Shown: positions 43,176-52,280 of the stretch, one piece after another
How positions within the stretch are numbered: the stretch's first letter is position 1
How the letters are laid out: each line of letters begins with the position of its first letter
From: Actinomycetota bacterium
Lineage (GTDB): Bacteria; Actinomycetota; Acidimicrobiia; Acidimicrobiales; Microtrichaceae
Assembly: GCA_016703525.1 (NCBI GenBank)
Contig: JADJBW010000019.1
Span: 1-64,000 of the forward strand
Direction of reading: 5' to 3'
Length of the DNA: 64,000 bases
Translations under genes and position numbers: made by a program
Notes under the pieces: model-generated
What the model was told of the DNA's origin: nothing
The model's input: only the letters and a program-made list of their open reading frames with translations
Databases searched by the model: none

Positions 43176-44522
43176 ATGGCACGTGAGTGGACCCCGAGCA
43201 GCTGGCGCGAGCGAGCGGCGAAACAGCAACCGACCTGGCCCGACGCGACGGCTGTCGACGAGGTGCTGAAGGTGCTGTCGGGCTATCCACCGCTGGTCTT
43301 CGCCGGCGAGTCGCGCCAACTCCGTCAGGATCTGGGCCGGGTGGCCCGCGGCGAGGCGCTGCTGCTCCAGGCGGGTGACTGCGCCGAGTCGTTCGACTCG
43401 TTCAACGCCGTCTCGATTCGCGAGCGCCTCCGGCTCATCCTCCAGATGGCCGTCGTGCTCACCTACTCGACCGGCGTTCCCGTGGTGAAGACCGGGCGCA
43501 TCGCCGGCCAGTTCGCGAAGCCACGGTCGGCCGACTTCGAGAACGTCGGCGGGCGTGAGCTGCCGTCGTTCCGCGGGCACATCGTGAACGACCCGGCGCC
43601 GACCGAGTCGGCCCGCATTCCCGACCCCACGCGCCTCCTGCAGGCCTACCAACAGTCCGCCGCCACGCTGAATCTGCTGCGAGCCTTCACCAAGGGCGGA
43701 TTCGCCGACCTGGCCCGGGTGCACGCGTGGAACCTCGAGTTCGTCGCCCAGAGCCCCGAGGGCGGCCGGTACGAGGCGCTCGCCAACGACATCGACCGGG
43801 CGCTGCGCTTCATGTCCGCCTGCGGGGTCAACACCGAGTCGGTGCCGCACCTGCACGAGGTCGACTTCTACACGAGCCACGAGGCGCTGATCCTCGGCTA
43901 CGAGGAGGCCCTCACGCGGCAGGACTCGCTCACCGGCGACTGGTACGACTGCTCGGCGCACATGGTGTGGATCGGCGAACGCACCCGCGAGCTGGACGGC
44001 GCGCATGTGGAGTTCTTCCGCGGCATCCACAACCCGATCGGATGCAAGATCGGCCCCGCCGCCACAGCCGACGAGGTCGTCGAACTGTGCGACGCGCTCG
44101 ACCCGGAACGTGCGGAGGGCCGCCTCACGCTCATCACCCGGATGGGGGCCGACTCGATCGGCGACCGGCTCCCCCCGATCCTGCGCGCCGTTCGCGACAG
44201 CGGACACCCGGTGGTCTGGGCGTGCGATCCGATGCACGGCAACACGTTCACGTCGAACTCCGGCCACAAGACGCGGCACTTCGACGCGATCCTCGCCGAG
44301 ATCCGGGGCTTCTTCGCGGCGCACGCCGAGGTCGGCACGTGGCCGGGCGGGGTGCACGTCGAGCTGACCAGCGACGACGTCACCGAGTGCCTCGGCGGCG
44401 CTGAGGCGCTGTCGGACGACGAGTTGGACCTTCGGTACGAGACGATCTGTGACCCGCGCCTCAACGGCCGGCAGTCGCTGGACCTCGCGTTCGAGGTCGC
44501 GGAGATGCTCCGTTCGGCCTGA
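43176..44522 (+). CDS. Class II 3-deoxy-7-phosphoheptulonate (DAHP) synthase
   Basis: The 448-residue enzyme makes the first shikimate-pathway intermediate from phosphoenolpyruvate and erythrose 4-phosphate. Class II motifs are clear: LLLQAGDCAESFDSF, VPVVKTGRIAGQFAKPRS, FYTSHEALILGYEEALTR, RGIHNPIGCKIGPAA, LTLITRMGADSI, VVWACDPMHGNTF and the C-terminal CDPRLNGRQSLDLAFEVAE. The metal-binding Cys, His, Glu and Asp are present. I chose the ATG at 43176 (MAREWTPSSWRERA is the usual N-terminus). It stands alone between the sigma gene and the sulfur genes. Confidence 0.95.
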   Translation: MAREWTPSSWRERAAKQQPTWPDATAVDEVLKVLSGYPPLVFAGESRQLRQDLGRVARGEALLLQAGDCAESFDSFNAVSIRERLRLILQMAVVLTYSTGVPVVKTGRIAGQFAKPRSADFENVGGRELPSFRGHIVNDPAPTESARIPDPTRLLQAYQQSAATLNLLRAFTKGGFADLARVHAWNLEFVAQSPEGGRYEALANDIDRALRFMSACGVNTESVPHLHEVDFYTSHEALILGYEEALTRQDSLTGDWYDCSAHMVWIGERTRELDGAHVEFFRGIHNPIGCKIGPAATADEVVELCDALDPERAEGRLTLITRMGADSIGDRLPPILRAVRDSGHPVVWACDPMHGNTFTSNSGHKTRHFDAILAEIRGFFAAHAEVGTWPGGVHVELTSDDVTECLGGAEALSDDELDLRYETICDPRLNGRQSLDLAFEVAEMLRSA

Positions 44523-44574
44523 CGGCGCTGCTCGGCCTGACGGCGCCTGACTCCTGGCCATCTCGCGCGGATTC

Positions 44575-44604
44575 TTGACCTTTGCGGTCGGCTTTTGGGA
44601 CACT
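44575..44604 (+). promoter_or_regulatory. Promoter of the sulfite reductase-cysH operon
   Basis: TTGACC (44575-44580) and GACACT (44599-44604) are separated by 18 bases, leaving a leader of about 30 bases before the ATG at 44642. Confidence 0.5.
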
Positions 44605-44641
44605 GGACAGCCAAAGCCGACGTACTTGGTCAGGAATCTGC

Positions 44642-46423
44642 ATGCCCGCCATCGAGATCGATCCCGAATTCGCGTCGGCCGTCGCCGCCGACATCGCAAA
44701 GTTCGAGCAGATGCTCGCCCTGCATCTGGCGGGCGACATCGACGACGACGTGTTCCGCGTGTTCCGACTCAACAACGGGATCTACGGACAGCGCCAGGGC
44801 GGCACCAACCAGATGGTGCGGGTGAAGAACCCGTACGGGCGCATCACCGCCGACCAGCTCGACCTGTTCGCCCGCGTCGCCGACGAGTTCTCCCGCGGCT
44901 GGGGCCACATCACGACCCGCCAGAACTTCCAGTTCCATTTCGTGGAGCTCACGCGCGTTCCCGAGCTGTTGCGAGCGTTCGCCGGAGTCGGCCTCACCAC
45001 GCGAGAGGCCTGCGGCGACACGGTGCGCAACGTGCAGGGCTGCCACCTCGCCGGGGCGTGCCCGCACGAGGTCCTCGACATCACGGCATGGGCGGAGGCG
45101 GCCTTCCAGCACTTCCTGCACCACCCCATCGCCCAGCGGCTGCCGCGCAAGTTCAAGATCAACTTCAGCGGCTGCGCGACCGACTGCGGGCAGGCGATGT
45201 TCAACGACGCCGGCGTGATCGCGGTGGATCGCACCAGCGCGGATGGCACCGTCGAGCACGGCTTCCGCGTGTATGTGGCCGGGGGGCTCGGGGCGAACCC
45301 TCATCCGGCGCTGGCGCTCGAACCGTTCACGTCGCGCGAAGAACTCCTGCCCACCATCGAGGCGATCCTGCGGGTGTTCGAGCAGACCGGCAACCGCAAG
45401 AACAAGCTGCGCGCCCGCCTCAAGTGGGTGGTCGACGAGCTCGGCTGGGAAACCGTCCAGGAACGGATCCTGGCGATCCGTCGCCTGCTGCCCGCCTCGT
45501 CGTCGTGGCCCGGCGGCATCCCCGAGGTGGTCGAGTCGTGGGGCGATGAACCGGCCGGTGTCGCCGCCGCGGTGGCCGCCACCGAGATGGGCCAGGGGAC
45601 GCCGGTGCGGTTCCGGTCGAACGACCCCTACGAGCGCTGGCTCGACGCGAACGTCGTGCGCGGCACGGCGAACGGCACGGTGTCGGCCTACGCGTGGTCG
45701 CGCCTCGGCGACGTCACGTCCGACCAGTTCCGCGGCCTCGCGGCCATCACCCGCCGATACGACGCGGATGTTCGACTGACGAACCGCCAGAACCTCGTGT
45801 TCCGCGGTCTCCGCGACGACGACCTGCGCGACCTGTTCGACGAGCTGAGTGCGATCGGTATGGCTCAGCCCGGCGCCGAGCTGAGCCGCGACGTCGTCGC
45901 CTGCCCCGGCGCCGACACCTGCAACATCGCCGTGACGCAGTCGCGTGGCCTCGGCGCGGCGATCAGCGACGCGCTCGAAGCGGCGGGGCTCGCCGAGGTC
46001 GGGGGCGTGCGCACCAACATCTCGGGCTGCACCAACTCGTGCGGACAGCACCACGTCGCCGACCTCGGCTTCTTCGGAGCGGAGCGCCGAGCGCACGGCC
46101 GCCCCGCTCCCGGCTACCAGCTCCTGCTCGGCGGCTACGTCGGCGAGGAACGCATCCACTTCGGCGAGAAGGCCCTCCGCCTCCCAGCGAAGGCCGCACC
46201 GGCGGCCGCGGTCCGGGTGATCGGCCGTTTCGCCGAGGAGCGCCAGGCGGGCGAGGGGTTCCGGCAGTGGATGGATCGCAGCGGCGGCGCGGCAGCGATC
46301 GCCGAGGGGCTGCGCGATCTCGACGAGTTCCCCATGCCCGACGACAACCCGGACTTCTACGTGGACTACGGCGAAACCGGCCCGTACGAGGTCGCGCTCG
46401 GCGACTCGGAGTGTGCCGTCTGA
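44642..46423 (+). CDS. Assimilatory sulfite/nitrite reductase with two sets of Fe-S cysteines
   Basis: The 593-residue siroheme/4Fe-4S reductase is a tandem repeat of the NiR/SiR fold: ferredoxin-like half-domains at about 45-110 and 315-405 (GHITTRQNFQFHF; ADVRLTNRQNLVF). The C-terminal half has the standard ligands C421-x5-C427 and C463-x3-C467. The N-terminal half has an equivalent set, C134-x5-C140 and C178-x3-C182, usually absent there. Coupling to cysH by a one-base overlap argues for sulfite as substrate. The ATG at 44642 has AGGA upstream. In assimilation it reduces sulfite to sulfide with six electrons from ferredoxin or a similar donor. Confidence 0.9.
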   Translation: MPAIEIDPEFASAVAADIAKFEQMLALHLAGDIDDDVFRVFRLNNGIYGQRQGGTNQMVRVKNPYGRITADQLDLFARVADEFSRGWGHITTRQNFQFHFVELTRVPELLRAFAGVGLTTREACGDTVRNVQGCHLAGACPHEVLDITAWAEAAFQHFLHHPIAQRLPRKFKINFSGCATDCGQAMFNDAGVIAVDRTSADGTVEHGFRVYVAGGLGANPHPALALEPFTSREELLPTIEAILRVFEQTGNRKNKLRARLKWVVDELGWETVQERILAIRRLLPASSSWPGGIPEVVESWGDEPAGVAAAVAATEMGQGTPVRFRSNDPYERWLDANVVRGTANGTVSAYAWSRLGDVTSDQFRGLAAITRRYDADVRLTNRQNLVFRGLRDDDLRDLFDELSAIGMAQPGAELSRDVVACPGADTCNIAVTQSRGLGAAISDALEAAGLAEVGGVRTNISGCTNSCGQHHVADLGFFGAERRAHGRPAPGYQLLLGGYVGEERIHFGEKALRLPAKAAPAAAVRVIGRFAEERQAGEGFRQWMDRSGGAAAIAEGLRDLDEFPMPDDNPDFYVDYGETGPYEVALGDSECAV

Positions 46424-47127
46424 TGACCGAAACATCGCTCGCGGTCCCGTCCGCCCGCTTCACGCCCGCAACGTTCAGCGACACCGACCTGGCCGAGCTC
46501 AACGCGAGGTTCGAGCGGCTCCCCGCGTCGGCCATCATCGCCTGGGCGGCCCGATCGTTCGGACCGTACCTGTCGCTCGCCGCCTCGATGGCCGACGCGC
46601 TCCTCATCGACCTCGCCGTCAGGGTGGATCCGGCCATCGAGGTCGTCTTCCTCGACACCGGCTACCACTTCCCCGAGACCATGCAGACGGTCGAGCAGAT
46701 CCGCCGCCGCTATGGGCTCAACCTGCGGATCATGACCGTCGCCCCCCACGACGAGGAGCTGTGGATCGCCGACCCGGAGAACTGCTGCTCGGCGGTCAAG
46801 GTCGGCCAGCTCGACCGGGCGCTCAACGGCAAGGCCGCCTGGATGAGCGGGTTGCGCCGAGACGAGGCCCCGACGCGAGCGTCGGCCCCGATCGTCGCCC
46901 GCGACGTCCGCGGGCTCATCAAGGTGAACCCGATCGCGAACTGGACCCACGACGAGTGCCAGAGCTACCTGACCGAGCACGAGATCCCGTACAACCCGCT
47001 ACTCGACCAGGGCTACGGCTCGATCGGCTGCTGGCCGTGCACACGACCTGTCGCGGAGGGCGAGGACCCGCGTTCGGGCCGCTGGGCGGGCCGCAACAAG
47101 ACGGAGTGCGGCCTCCACCTGCGCTGA
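46423..47127 (+). CDS. cysH: Adenylyl-sulfate (APS/PAPS) reductase CysH
   Basis: The 234-residue protein has the PP-loop-like fold and the motifs of the iron-sulfur APS reductase type: VVFLDTGYHFPETMQ, the Cys pair in DPENCCSAVKV, the CxxC in IGCWPCTRPV, and the C-terminal catalytic ECGLH. The four cysteines predict a 4Fe-4S cluster, so adenylyl sulfate rather than PAPS is the likely substrate. It reduces it to sulfite, which the upstream enzyme takes to sulfide. The ATG shares one base with the upstream stop. No sulfate adenylyltransferase lies in the window. Confidence 0.94.
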   Translation: MTETSLAVPSARFTPATFSDTDLAELNARFERLPASAIIAWAARSFGPYLSLAASMADALLIDLAVRVDPAIEVVFLDTGYHFPETMQTVEQIRRRYGLNLRIMTVAPHDEELWIADPENCCSAVKVGQLDRALNGKAAWMSGLRRDEAPTRASAPIVARDVRGLIKVNPIANWTHDECQSYLTEHEIPYNPLLDQGYGSIGCWPCTRPVAEGEDPRSGRWAGRNKTECGLHLR

Positions 47128-47141
47128 GATGGGCCCCGGCG

Positions 47142-47171
47142 TTGACAGGGACGACCGGGAGGCGCCAGCAT
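47142..47171 (+). promoter_or_regulatory. Promoter of the PaaX-like gene
   Basis: A consensus -35 TTGACA (47142-47147) is followed after 18 bases by CAGCAT (47166-47171), which puts the transcription start at about the GTG at 47178 and implies a leaderless message. Confidence 0.45.
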
Positions 47172-47177
47172 CTGGTC

Positions 47178-48089
47178 GTGAACGAAACGGCCGACGCGAA
47201 TTCGACCAGCAGCGAGCCCGGCGACGAAGCCGCCGTCCCGACCCGCCTCCTCGTGCTCGGCATGGCGCACCGCGACGGGTCGATCGACAGCGGCGAGCTG
47301 TATGCGGTGAGCGACGCCGTCGGCCTGTCGAGCGATCAGGTTCGGTCGTGCCTGCGCCGCCTGGTCTCGGAGGGGCTCTTCGACCGCCGCGGCGAAGGGC
47401 GCGACGCCCGCTACCTGGCCACCGATGAGGGCCTCGCCACGCTCGACTCGAGCCGCCAGCGGCACCTGCTGGCCTACGCGCAGGATGCGGCAGGCCGCGG
47501 GTGGGACCGCCGCTGGCGCCTCGTCGGGTTCGCCGTGCCCGAACGCCGGCGCACGGCCCGGGACCGCTTCCGCGACTGGCTGCTCGCGCTCGGCGCCGCC
47601 TCGATCCACAACGGCCTCTACGTGTCGCCCCACCGGTGGGACGCCGAGGTCGCCGAGGAGGCACAGCGGCTCGGCATCGCCGACCACGTGACGATGGCGA
47701 GCACCGACGACCTCGCCGTCGGCGGCGAGGCCAATCCCCGTGAACTCGCCGCAACGCTGTGGCCGCTCGACGAGGTGGCCCAACGGTATCGAGCCTTCAT
47801 CGCGGCGTATCGCGAGGTGCCCGACAACCTCGACGCGATGCGGCGCCGCGGCGAGCGCCTGCTCGAGAAGGACTTCCTCCCCGGCGCGCTGCACATCGCG
47901 ATCGCCTTCAACCGGTGTTTCGAGCTCGACCCGCTCCTGCCCCCGGAACTGCTGCCGAAGCCCTGGCCGGGCCGCGAGGCGCGCGAGATCCTCGCTCGCT
48001 GCCGCAAGCTCGGCGTGCTCGCCCGGGAGGACAAGGCCGGCCCGGCCCTGTTCCAGGTGTTCGACGACGCGATCGCCTCCCTCCCCTGA
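47178..48089 (+). CDS. PaaX-family transcription regulator
   Basis: The 303-residue protein has an N-terminal winged helix (LLVLGMAHRDGSIDSGELYA, SSDQVRSCLRRLVSEGLFDR), the central PaaX segment (DRRWRLVGFAVPERRRTARD; LGAASIHNGLYVSPHRWD) and a helical C-terminal domain. PaaX represses phenylacetate catabolism and responds to phenylacetyl-CoA; related proteins control other acyl-CoA pathways. No paa gene is nearby, so the target is unknown. The GTG start lies just after a candidate promoter. Confidence 0.85.
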   Translation: MNETADANSTSSEPGDEAAVPTRLLVLGMAHRDGSIDSGELYAVSDAVGLSSDQVRSCLRRLVSEGLFDRRGEGRDARYLATDEGLATLDSSRQRHLLAYAQDAAGRGWDRRWRLVGFAVPERRRTARDRFRDWLLALGAASIHNGLYVSPHRWDAEVAEEAQRLGIADHVTMASTDDLAVGGEANPRELAATLWPLDEVAQRYRAFIAAYREVPDNLDAMRRRGERLLEKDFLPGALHIAIAFNRCFELDPLLPPELLPKPWPGREAREILARCRKLGVLAREDKAGPALFQVFDDAIASLP

Positions 48090-48137
48090 CCGACTCCCGT
48101 ACGATCGGGGCCGACCTGACGGAGGGAGCGCTCAACG

Positions 48138-48632
48138 GTGAAGTTCGATGTCCAGCAGCGATACGAGGCGCCCGCACACGACGTGATGGCGCTGTACTGC
48201 GACGTCGGCACCTACGAGTCGCTCCCCGAGTTCGGCAAGATCAGCCGGCCCGTCGTGCTCGACCGCAACGAGCTCGGTTCGAGCGTGACGCTGCGACTCC
48301 GCTATCGCTTCACCGCGGAGCTCCCCGCCGCCGCGCTCGCCGTGATCGACCCGGAGCGCCTCACCTGGATCGACGAGACCGTCTACGACTTCGACGCGAT
48401 GACCGCGACGACGCGCCTGCTCCCCGACCACTACGCATCCAAGCTGACCGCGTCGGCCACGGCGAGCTATCTGCCGACGGCAGGCGGCGACTCGGCGATC
48501 CGCCGAGTGACCGGTGACGTGCGGGTTCGCGTGCTGCTCGTGGGCGGCCAGGTGGAGCGAGCGATCGTGTCGGGCCTCACCGAGCACCTCGCCGAGGAGG
48601 CCGCCGTCGTCGCCGACCTCCTCGGCCGCTGA
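48138..48632 (+). CDS. DUF2505 family protein
   Basis: The 164-residue protein begins MKFDVQQRYEAPAHDVMALY and continues GKISRPVVLDRNELGSSVTL, the pattern of the actinobacterial DUF2505 family, which is predicted to adopt a START/polyketide-cyclase-like fold. A ligand is not known. No signal peptide or helix is visible. The start is GTG with GGAGGGAG 9-16 bases upstream. It lies about 50 bases downstream of the PaaX-like gene. Confidence 0.78.
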   Translation: MKFDVQQRYEAPAHDVMALYCDVGTYESLPEFGKISRPVVLDRNELGSSVTLRLRYRFTAELPAAALAVIDPERLTWIDETVYDFDAMTATTRLLPDHYASKLTASATASYLPTAGGDSAIRRVTGDVRVRVLLVGGQVERAIVSGLTEHLAEEAAVVADLLGR

Positions 48633-48685
48633 TCGCCGCCGCTGATCGCCGCCATTGATCCACGCCCACTGACCGACCCAGGCGA

Positions 48686-49666
48686 TCAGCCCGCGCCGAC
48701 CAGGTCGATCACGAAGATCAGCGTGCCCGTCGGCCGGCCCGACGACGCGTCGGTCCCGTATGCGAGATCGGCAGGGATCACGAGGGTTCGACGGCCGCCG
48801 ACCTTCATGCCCGGCAGGCCCTTGGTCCAACCGGGGATCACCTCGTCGAGCCCGAAGGTCACCGGCTCGTTGCGGGACCACGACGAGTCGAACTCCTGGC
48901 CGTCCGCGGTCACACCCACGTAGTGGGCGACCACCTGCATGCCGTCCTTGACCTCGGTACCCGTGCCCACGACATCGTCGGTCGAGGTCAGCTCGGTCGG
49001 CAGCGGGTTCGGCACCGCCACAGCCGGCTTGCCACGTGATTCGGCCGCGCTGAGCGCCGCCGGATCGGCCGCCAACGGCGCCGCGGAGGAGATCAGGTCC
49101 ACCACGAACACCAGCGTCCCGGTGGGTTGGCCACCCGAGGCGTCGTCGCCGTACGCGAGCTCGGCCGGGATCACAAGATGGCGACGTCCACCCGGCTTCA
49201 TGCCCACCAGGCCGGTGCTCCACCCTTCGATCACGCCGGCGAGATTGAACGATGCCGGCTCACCCCGTTCCCAGGACGAGTCGAACTCCTTGCAGTCGGA
49301 CTGGCTCACCCCGACGTACTGCACGGTCACGTCGGCGCCCTCGCCGATCGGTTCGCCGGTCCCCTCGATGATGTCGGTCGAGAGCAACTCGGTCGCCGCC
49401 TTCTTCGGAACGACGACCTCGGGCTTCGTGCGCTTGGCCACGACCGCCTCGACGTCGGCTCCGTCCTTCACCGCGGGCTCCGTCTCAGGCTTCGCGTCGG
49501 TGTGGCACGGCGACGAGTTCGTCTGCCCGCCGGCGTCGGAGCCCGATCCGGAGGACCCCGCCTTTGAGGCGGCGTCACCGCATCCGGCGGCGACGATCGC
49601 GGGGGCGGCGACGCAGACCAGCGCCAGACGGATTCGGCGAGCGCGTGGGACCAGAGTGCGAACCAT
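48686..49666 (-). CDS. Lipoprotein with two FKBP-type peptidyl-prolyl isomerase domains
   Basis: The 326-residue protein has a signal peptide (RRIRLALVCVAAPAIVAA) with lipobox AAGC, a Gly/Ser spacer and two complete FKBP domains at about 95-190 and 220-325. Each has VTVQYVGV or VVAHYVGV, EFDSSW, GWSTGLVGMKPGGRRHLVIP or GWTKGLPGMKVGGRRTLVIP, and LAYG. Both keep the aromatic pocket residues, so both may be active in folding exported proteins. Two isomerase domains in one lipoprotein is unusual but known. It is convergent with the DUF2505 gene. Confidence 0.93.
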   Translation of the reverse strand: MVRTLVPRARRIRLALVCVAAPAIVAAGCGDAASKAGSSGSGSDAGGQTNSSPCHTDAKPETEPAVKDGADVEAVVAKRTKPEVVVPKKAATELLSTDIIEGTGEPIGEGADVTVQYVGVSQSDCKEFDSSWERGEPASFNLAGVIEGWSTGLVGMKPGGRRHLVIPAELAYGDDASGGQPTGTLVFVVDLISSAAPLAADPAALSAAESRGKPAVAVPNPLPTELTSTDDVVGTGTEVKDGMQVVAHYVGVTADGQEFDSSWSRNEPVTFGLDEVIPGWTKGLPGMKVGGRRTLVIPADLAYGTDASSGRPTGTLIFVIDLVGAG

Positions 49667-49740
49667 CAGAACTCCTCACAGACGGGAGCCGCCACGCTAC
49701 CGCCAGTACCCACCCCGGCGGTTCCGCCGGCAGACTCGGG

Positions 49741-51282
49741 TCAAACGAGGTGGTCGACGAAGCGCTCGAGCTGACGAAGGTTGCGGCACTCGAAGGCGCC
49801 ATCGCAGAACGTGGCGTACTCGCCCACGATCGAGTCCCCGGTGTCCCAATACGACCGAGGTTCGGGATTCAGCCAGAACACGTGCCGGGCGCGGTGGCGC
49901 ATCTCCTTGATGACCCAACTCTGGGACGCGTGGTAGTTGTTGCGCGCGTCGCCGAGGATCAGCACCGTCGTCTTCGGGCCGATGTCCTTGCCCCATCGCG
50001 TCCAGAACGCCTCGAAGGCATGGCCGTAGTCGGAGTGCCCGTCGACCCACACGACGTCGGCCTCGGTGTTCACCCGGTGGATCGCATCGACGATGTCCTC
50101 GGTGCCCTCGAAGAACCGAGTCACCTCGTCGACACCGTCGATGAACACGAAGGCGCGCACCTTCGAGAACTGCGAGGAGATCGCGTACACGAGGTGCAGC
50201 GTGAACCGGGCGAACGCGGCCACCGAACCCGAGATGTCGGCGATCACCATGATCTCGGGCTTGGCCGGGCGCGGGTACTTGAACTTGGGCTCGGCCGGCA
50301 CGCCGCCGTAGCTGAGCGAGTGGCGCACCGTGTTGCGGAAGTCGAGCGGACCCTTGCGGCCGTGACGGCGCTTGCGGGCCAGCCGAACAGCGAGCTTGCG
50401 GGTCAGCGGGTAGATGGCCTGGCGGAGCAGCTTCATCTCGTCGCGGCTCGCGTGCATGAAGTCGATGTCCTCGGGCAACGGCTTGCGCAGCGTCTTCGCC
50501 ATCGCGTCGACGCCGCGATCCGCGACGAGGCGACGCCGGATCTCGGCCTCGATCTCCTGCTTCAGGTCGGCGACCCGCTGGTTGAACTCGTCGGCCTCGA
50601 GTCGTTCCTCCAGCGCCGTGAGCGGCTCGGGCGCCTCCTCGCGCGCCTGGGCGAGGAGTCGTTCGAGCACCCCGTCGAGGTCGAGGTTCCGCAGCGTCCG
50701 GTACAGGTAGTAGGTGCCGCCCACCGGCCGACCGGGCTCCATGCCCGCGTAGCGCCGCACCGACTGGCGGGCCACCGCCCGCATCATCGCCTGGTCGCCG
50801 CGGCGCAACGACTGGAACAGCATCTCGGCCAGTTCCTCGGGCGACATGCCCTCGCCCCCGCCGCCGCCGGCGCCGGTGCGATCACCCTCGCCCGATGCAC
50901 CCTCCATCTCGGCGAGCAGGTCGTCGAGGTCGTTCCCCAGCTCACCGTCGGCATCCTCGCCGAGCGCGTACTGACGCCCCCGCATCGAGAAGTACACCTC
51001 GAAAACGGTCTCGAACGAGCGCCAGTGCGCGTGGTTCTTCACCAGGGTTGCGGCGAGCGCGTACTTGAAGGCGGCGCGGTCCTCGAGCGGGATGTGCTTG
51101 ACCGCCTCCATCGCGTCGAGATTCTCGGTGAGGCTGACCGGCAGACCCGCCTCGCGCAGCTCGGCGATGAACCCGTTGAGCAAGGCCAGCATCGGCTGAC
51201 CGCTCGCGACGAGGACCGACCCGTCGTCGGCCGCTGACGCCGACGGGCCTGCGGAATCGGAACCCTCGCCGTGGTCCGTCAT
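49741..51282 (-). CDS. VWA domain (CoxE-like) protein partnered with a MoxR ATPase
   Basis: The 513-residue protein has a helical, Asp/Glu- and Gly-rich N-terminal half and a C-terminal von Willebrand A domain with an intact metal-binding motif (VIADISGSVAAF; DISGS) and later DGHSDYGHAFEAFW and VLILGDARNNY. The ATG overlaps the MoxR stop as ATGA. MoxR-VWA pairs insert cofactors or remodel protein complexes; no obvious client enzyme is adjacent. Confidence 0.88.
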   Translation of the reverse strand: MTDHGEGSDSAGPSASAADDGSVLVASGQPMLALLNGFIAELREAGLPVSLTENLDAMEAVKHIPLEDRAAFKYALAATLVKNHAHWRSFETVFEVYFSMRGRQYALGEDADGELGNDLDDLLAEMEGASGEGDRTGAGGGGGEGMSPEELAEMLFQSLRRGDQAMMRAVARQSVRRYAGMEPGRPVGGTYYLYRTLRNLDLDGVLERLLAQAREEAPEPLTALEERLEADEFNQRVADLKQEIEAEIRRRLVADRGVDAMAKTLRKPLPEDIDFMHASRDEMKLLRQAIYPLTRKLAVRLARKRRHGRKGPLDFRNTVRHSLSYGGVPAEPKFKYPRPAKPEIMVIADISGSVAAFARFTLHLVYAISSQFSKVRAFVFIDGVDEVTRFFEGTEDIVDAIHRVNTEADVVWVDGHSDYGHAFEAFWTRWGKDIGPKTTVLILGDARNNYHASQSWVIKEMRHRARHVFWLNPEPRSYWDTGDSIVGEYATFCDGAFECRNLRQLERFVDHLV

Positions 51283-52190
51283 TGCTGCGAGAACGGTCCG
51301 CCCTTGCGGAACGCCGAACCCTCGTTCGCGAACTCCTTGTGAGCCTTCGCGATGTCGGTCTGGTACTTCAGCAAGATGTTGGACGTGCCCGTGGCGATCT
51401 CGGCGTCGATCTTCTCGACCCCCAGCAGGAGCAGCGTGCGGGCCCAATCGAGCGTCTCGGACACCGACGGCGACTTCTTCAGCTCCATCTGGCGGATCGA
51501 GCGCACGATGCGAGCGACCTGGTCGGCCAGCGACTCGGTGATATCGGGCACCTTCGCCAGCACGATCTCCTTCTCCCGCTCCATGTCGGGATAGTCGATG
51601 TGCAGGAACAGGCAGCGCCGCTTGAGGGCCTCGGACAGCTCGCGGGTGTTGTTGGACGTGAGGAACACGAGCGGGATCTGCTTGGCCGTGATCGTGCCGA
51701 GCTCGGGGATCGACACCTGGTAGTCGGACAGGATCTCGAGCAGCAGCGCCTCGGTCTCGACCTCGACGCGATCGACCTCGTCGATGAGCAGCACGACGGG
51801 ATCGGTGGCGCGGATGGCCTCGAGCAGCGGCCGGGTGAGCAGGAAGTCGTCGGAGAAGATGTTCTCCTCGATCGCCTCCCACGAGGCGTCGTCACCCTCG
51901 GCCTTGGTCGCCTGGATGCGCAGCAACTGCTTCTTGTAGTTCCACTCGTACAGCGCCTTCGACTCGTCGAGCCCCTCGTAGCACTGCAGGCGGATCAGGC
52001 GGGCGCCGATGATGTCGGCCACCGACTTGGCCAGCTGGGTCTTGCCCGTGCCCGCCGGCCCCTCGACGAGGATCGGCTTGCCCAACCGGTCGGCCAGGTA
52101 CACGATGCCGGCGATGCCGTCGTCGGAGAGGTAGTCGACCTCCCGCAACCGGGTACGGACCTCGCTGACGGAATCGAAACGGAACGACAT
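51279..52190 (-). CDS. MoxR-family AAA+ ATPase
   Basis: The 303-residue ATPase has Walker A VEGPAGTGKTQLAKS near residue 45, Walker B VVLLIDEVDRVEVE, sensor-1 LVFLTSNNTRELSEALKRRC and a C-terminal lid (SVSETLDWARTLLLLGVEKI). MoxR proteins work as chaperones with VWA partners. It is the first gene of the two-gene operon and diverges from the VanX-like gene across about 90 bases. Confidence 0.92.
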   Translation of the reverse strand: MSFRFDSVSEVRTRLREVDYLSDDGIAGIVYLADRLGKPILVEGPAGTGKTQLAKSVADIIGARLIRLQCYEGLDESKALYEWNYKKQLLRIQATKAEGDDASWEAIEENIFSDDFLLTRPLLEAIRATDPVVLLIDEVDRVEVETEALLLEILSDYQVSIPELGTITAKQIPLVFLTSNNTRELSEALKRRCLFLHIDYPDMEREKEIVLAKVPDITESLADQVARIVRSIRQMELKKSPSVSETLDWARTLLLLGVEKIDAEIATGTSNILLKYQTDIAKAHKEFANEGSAFRKGGPFSQQ

Positions 52191-52280
52191 CGGGCCAGCC
52201 TAACGAGTGACTTGACCGCCCGGTCAACCCGGTTTGCGGCGGGCGACCGGGGGGCTGCCCGGTGCGGTCATGATGTCGGG

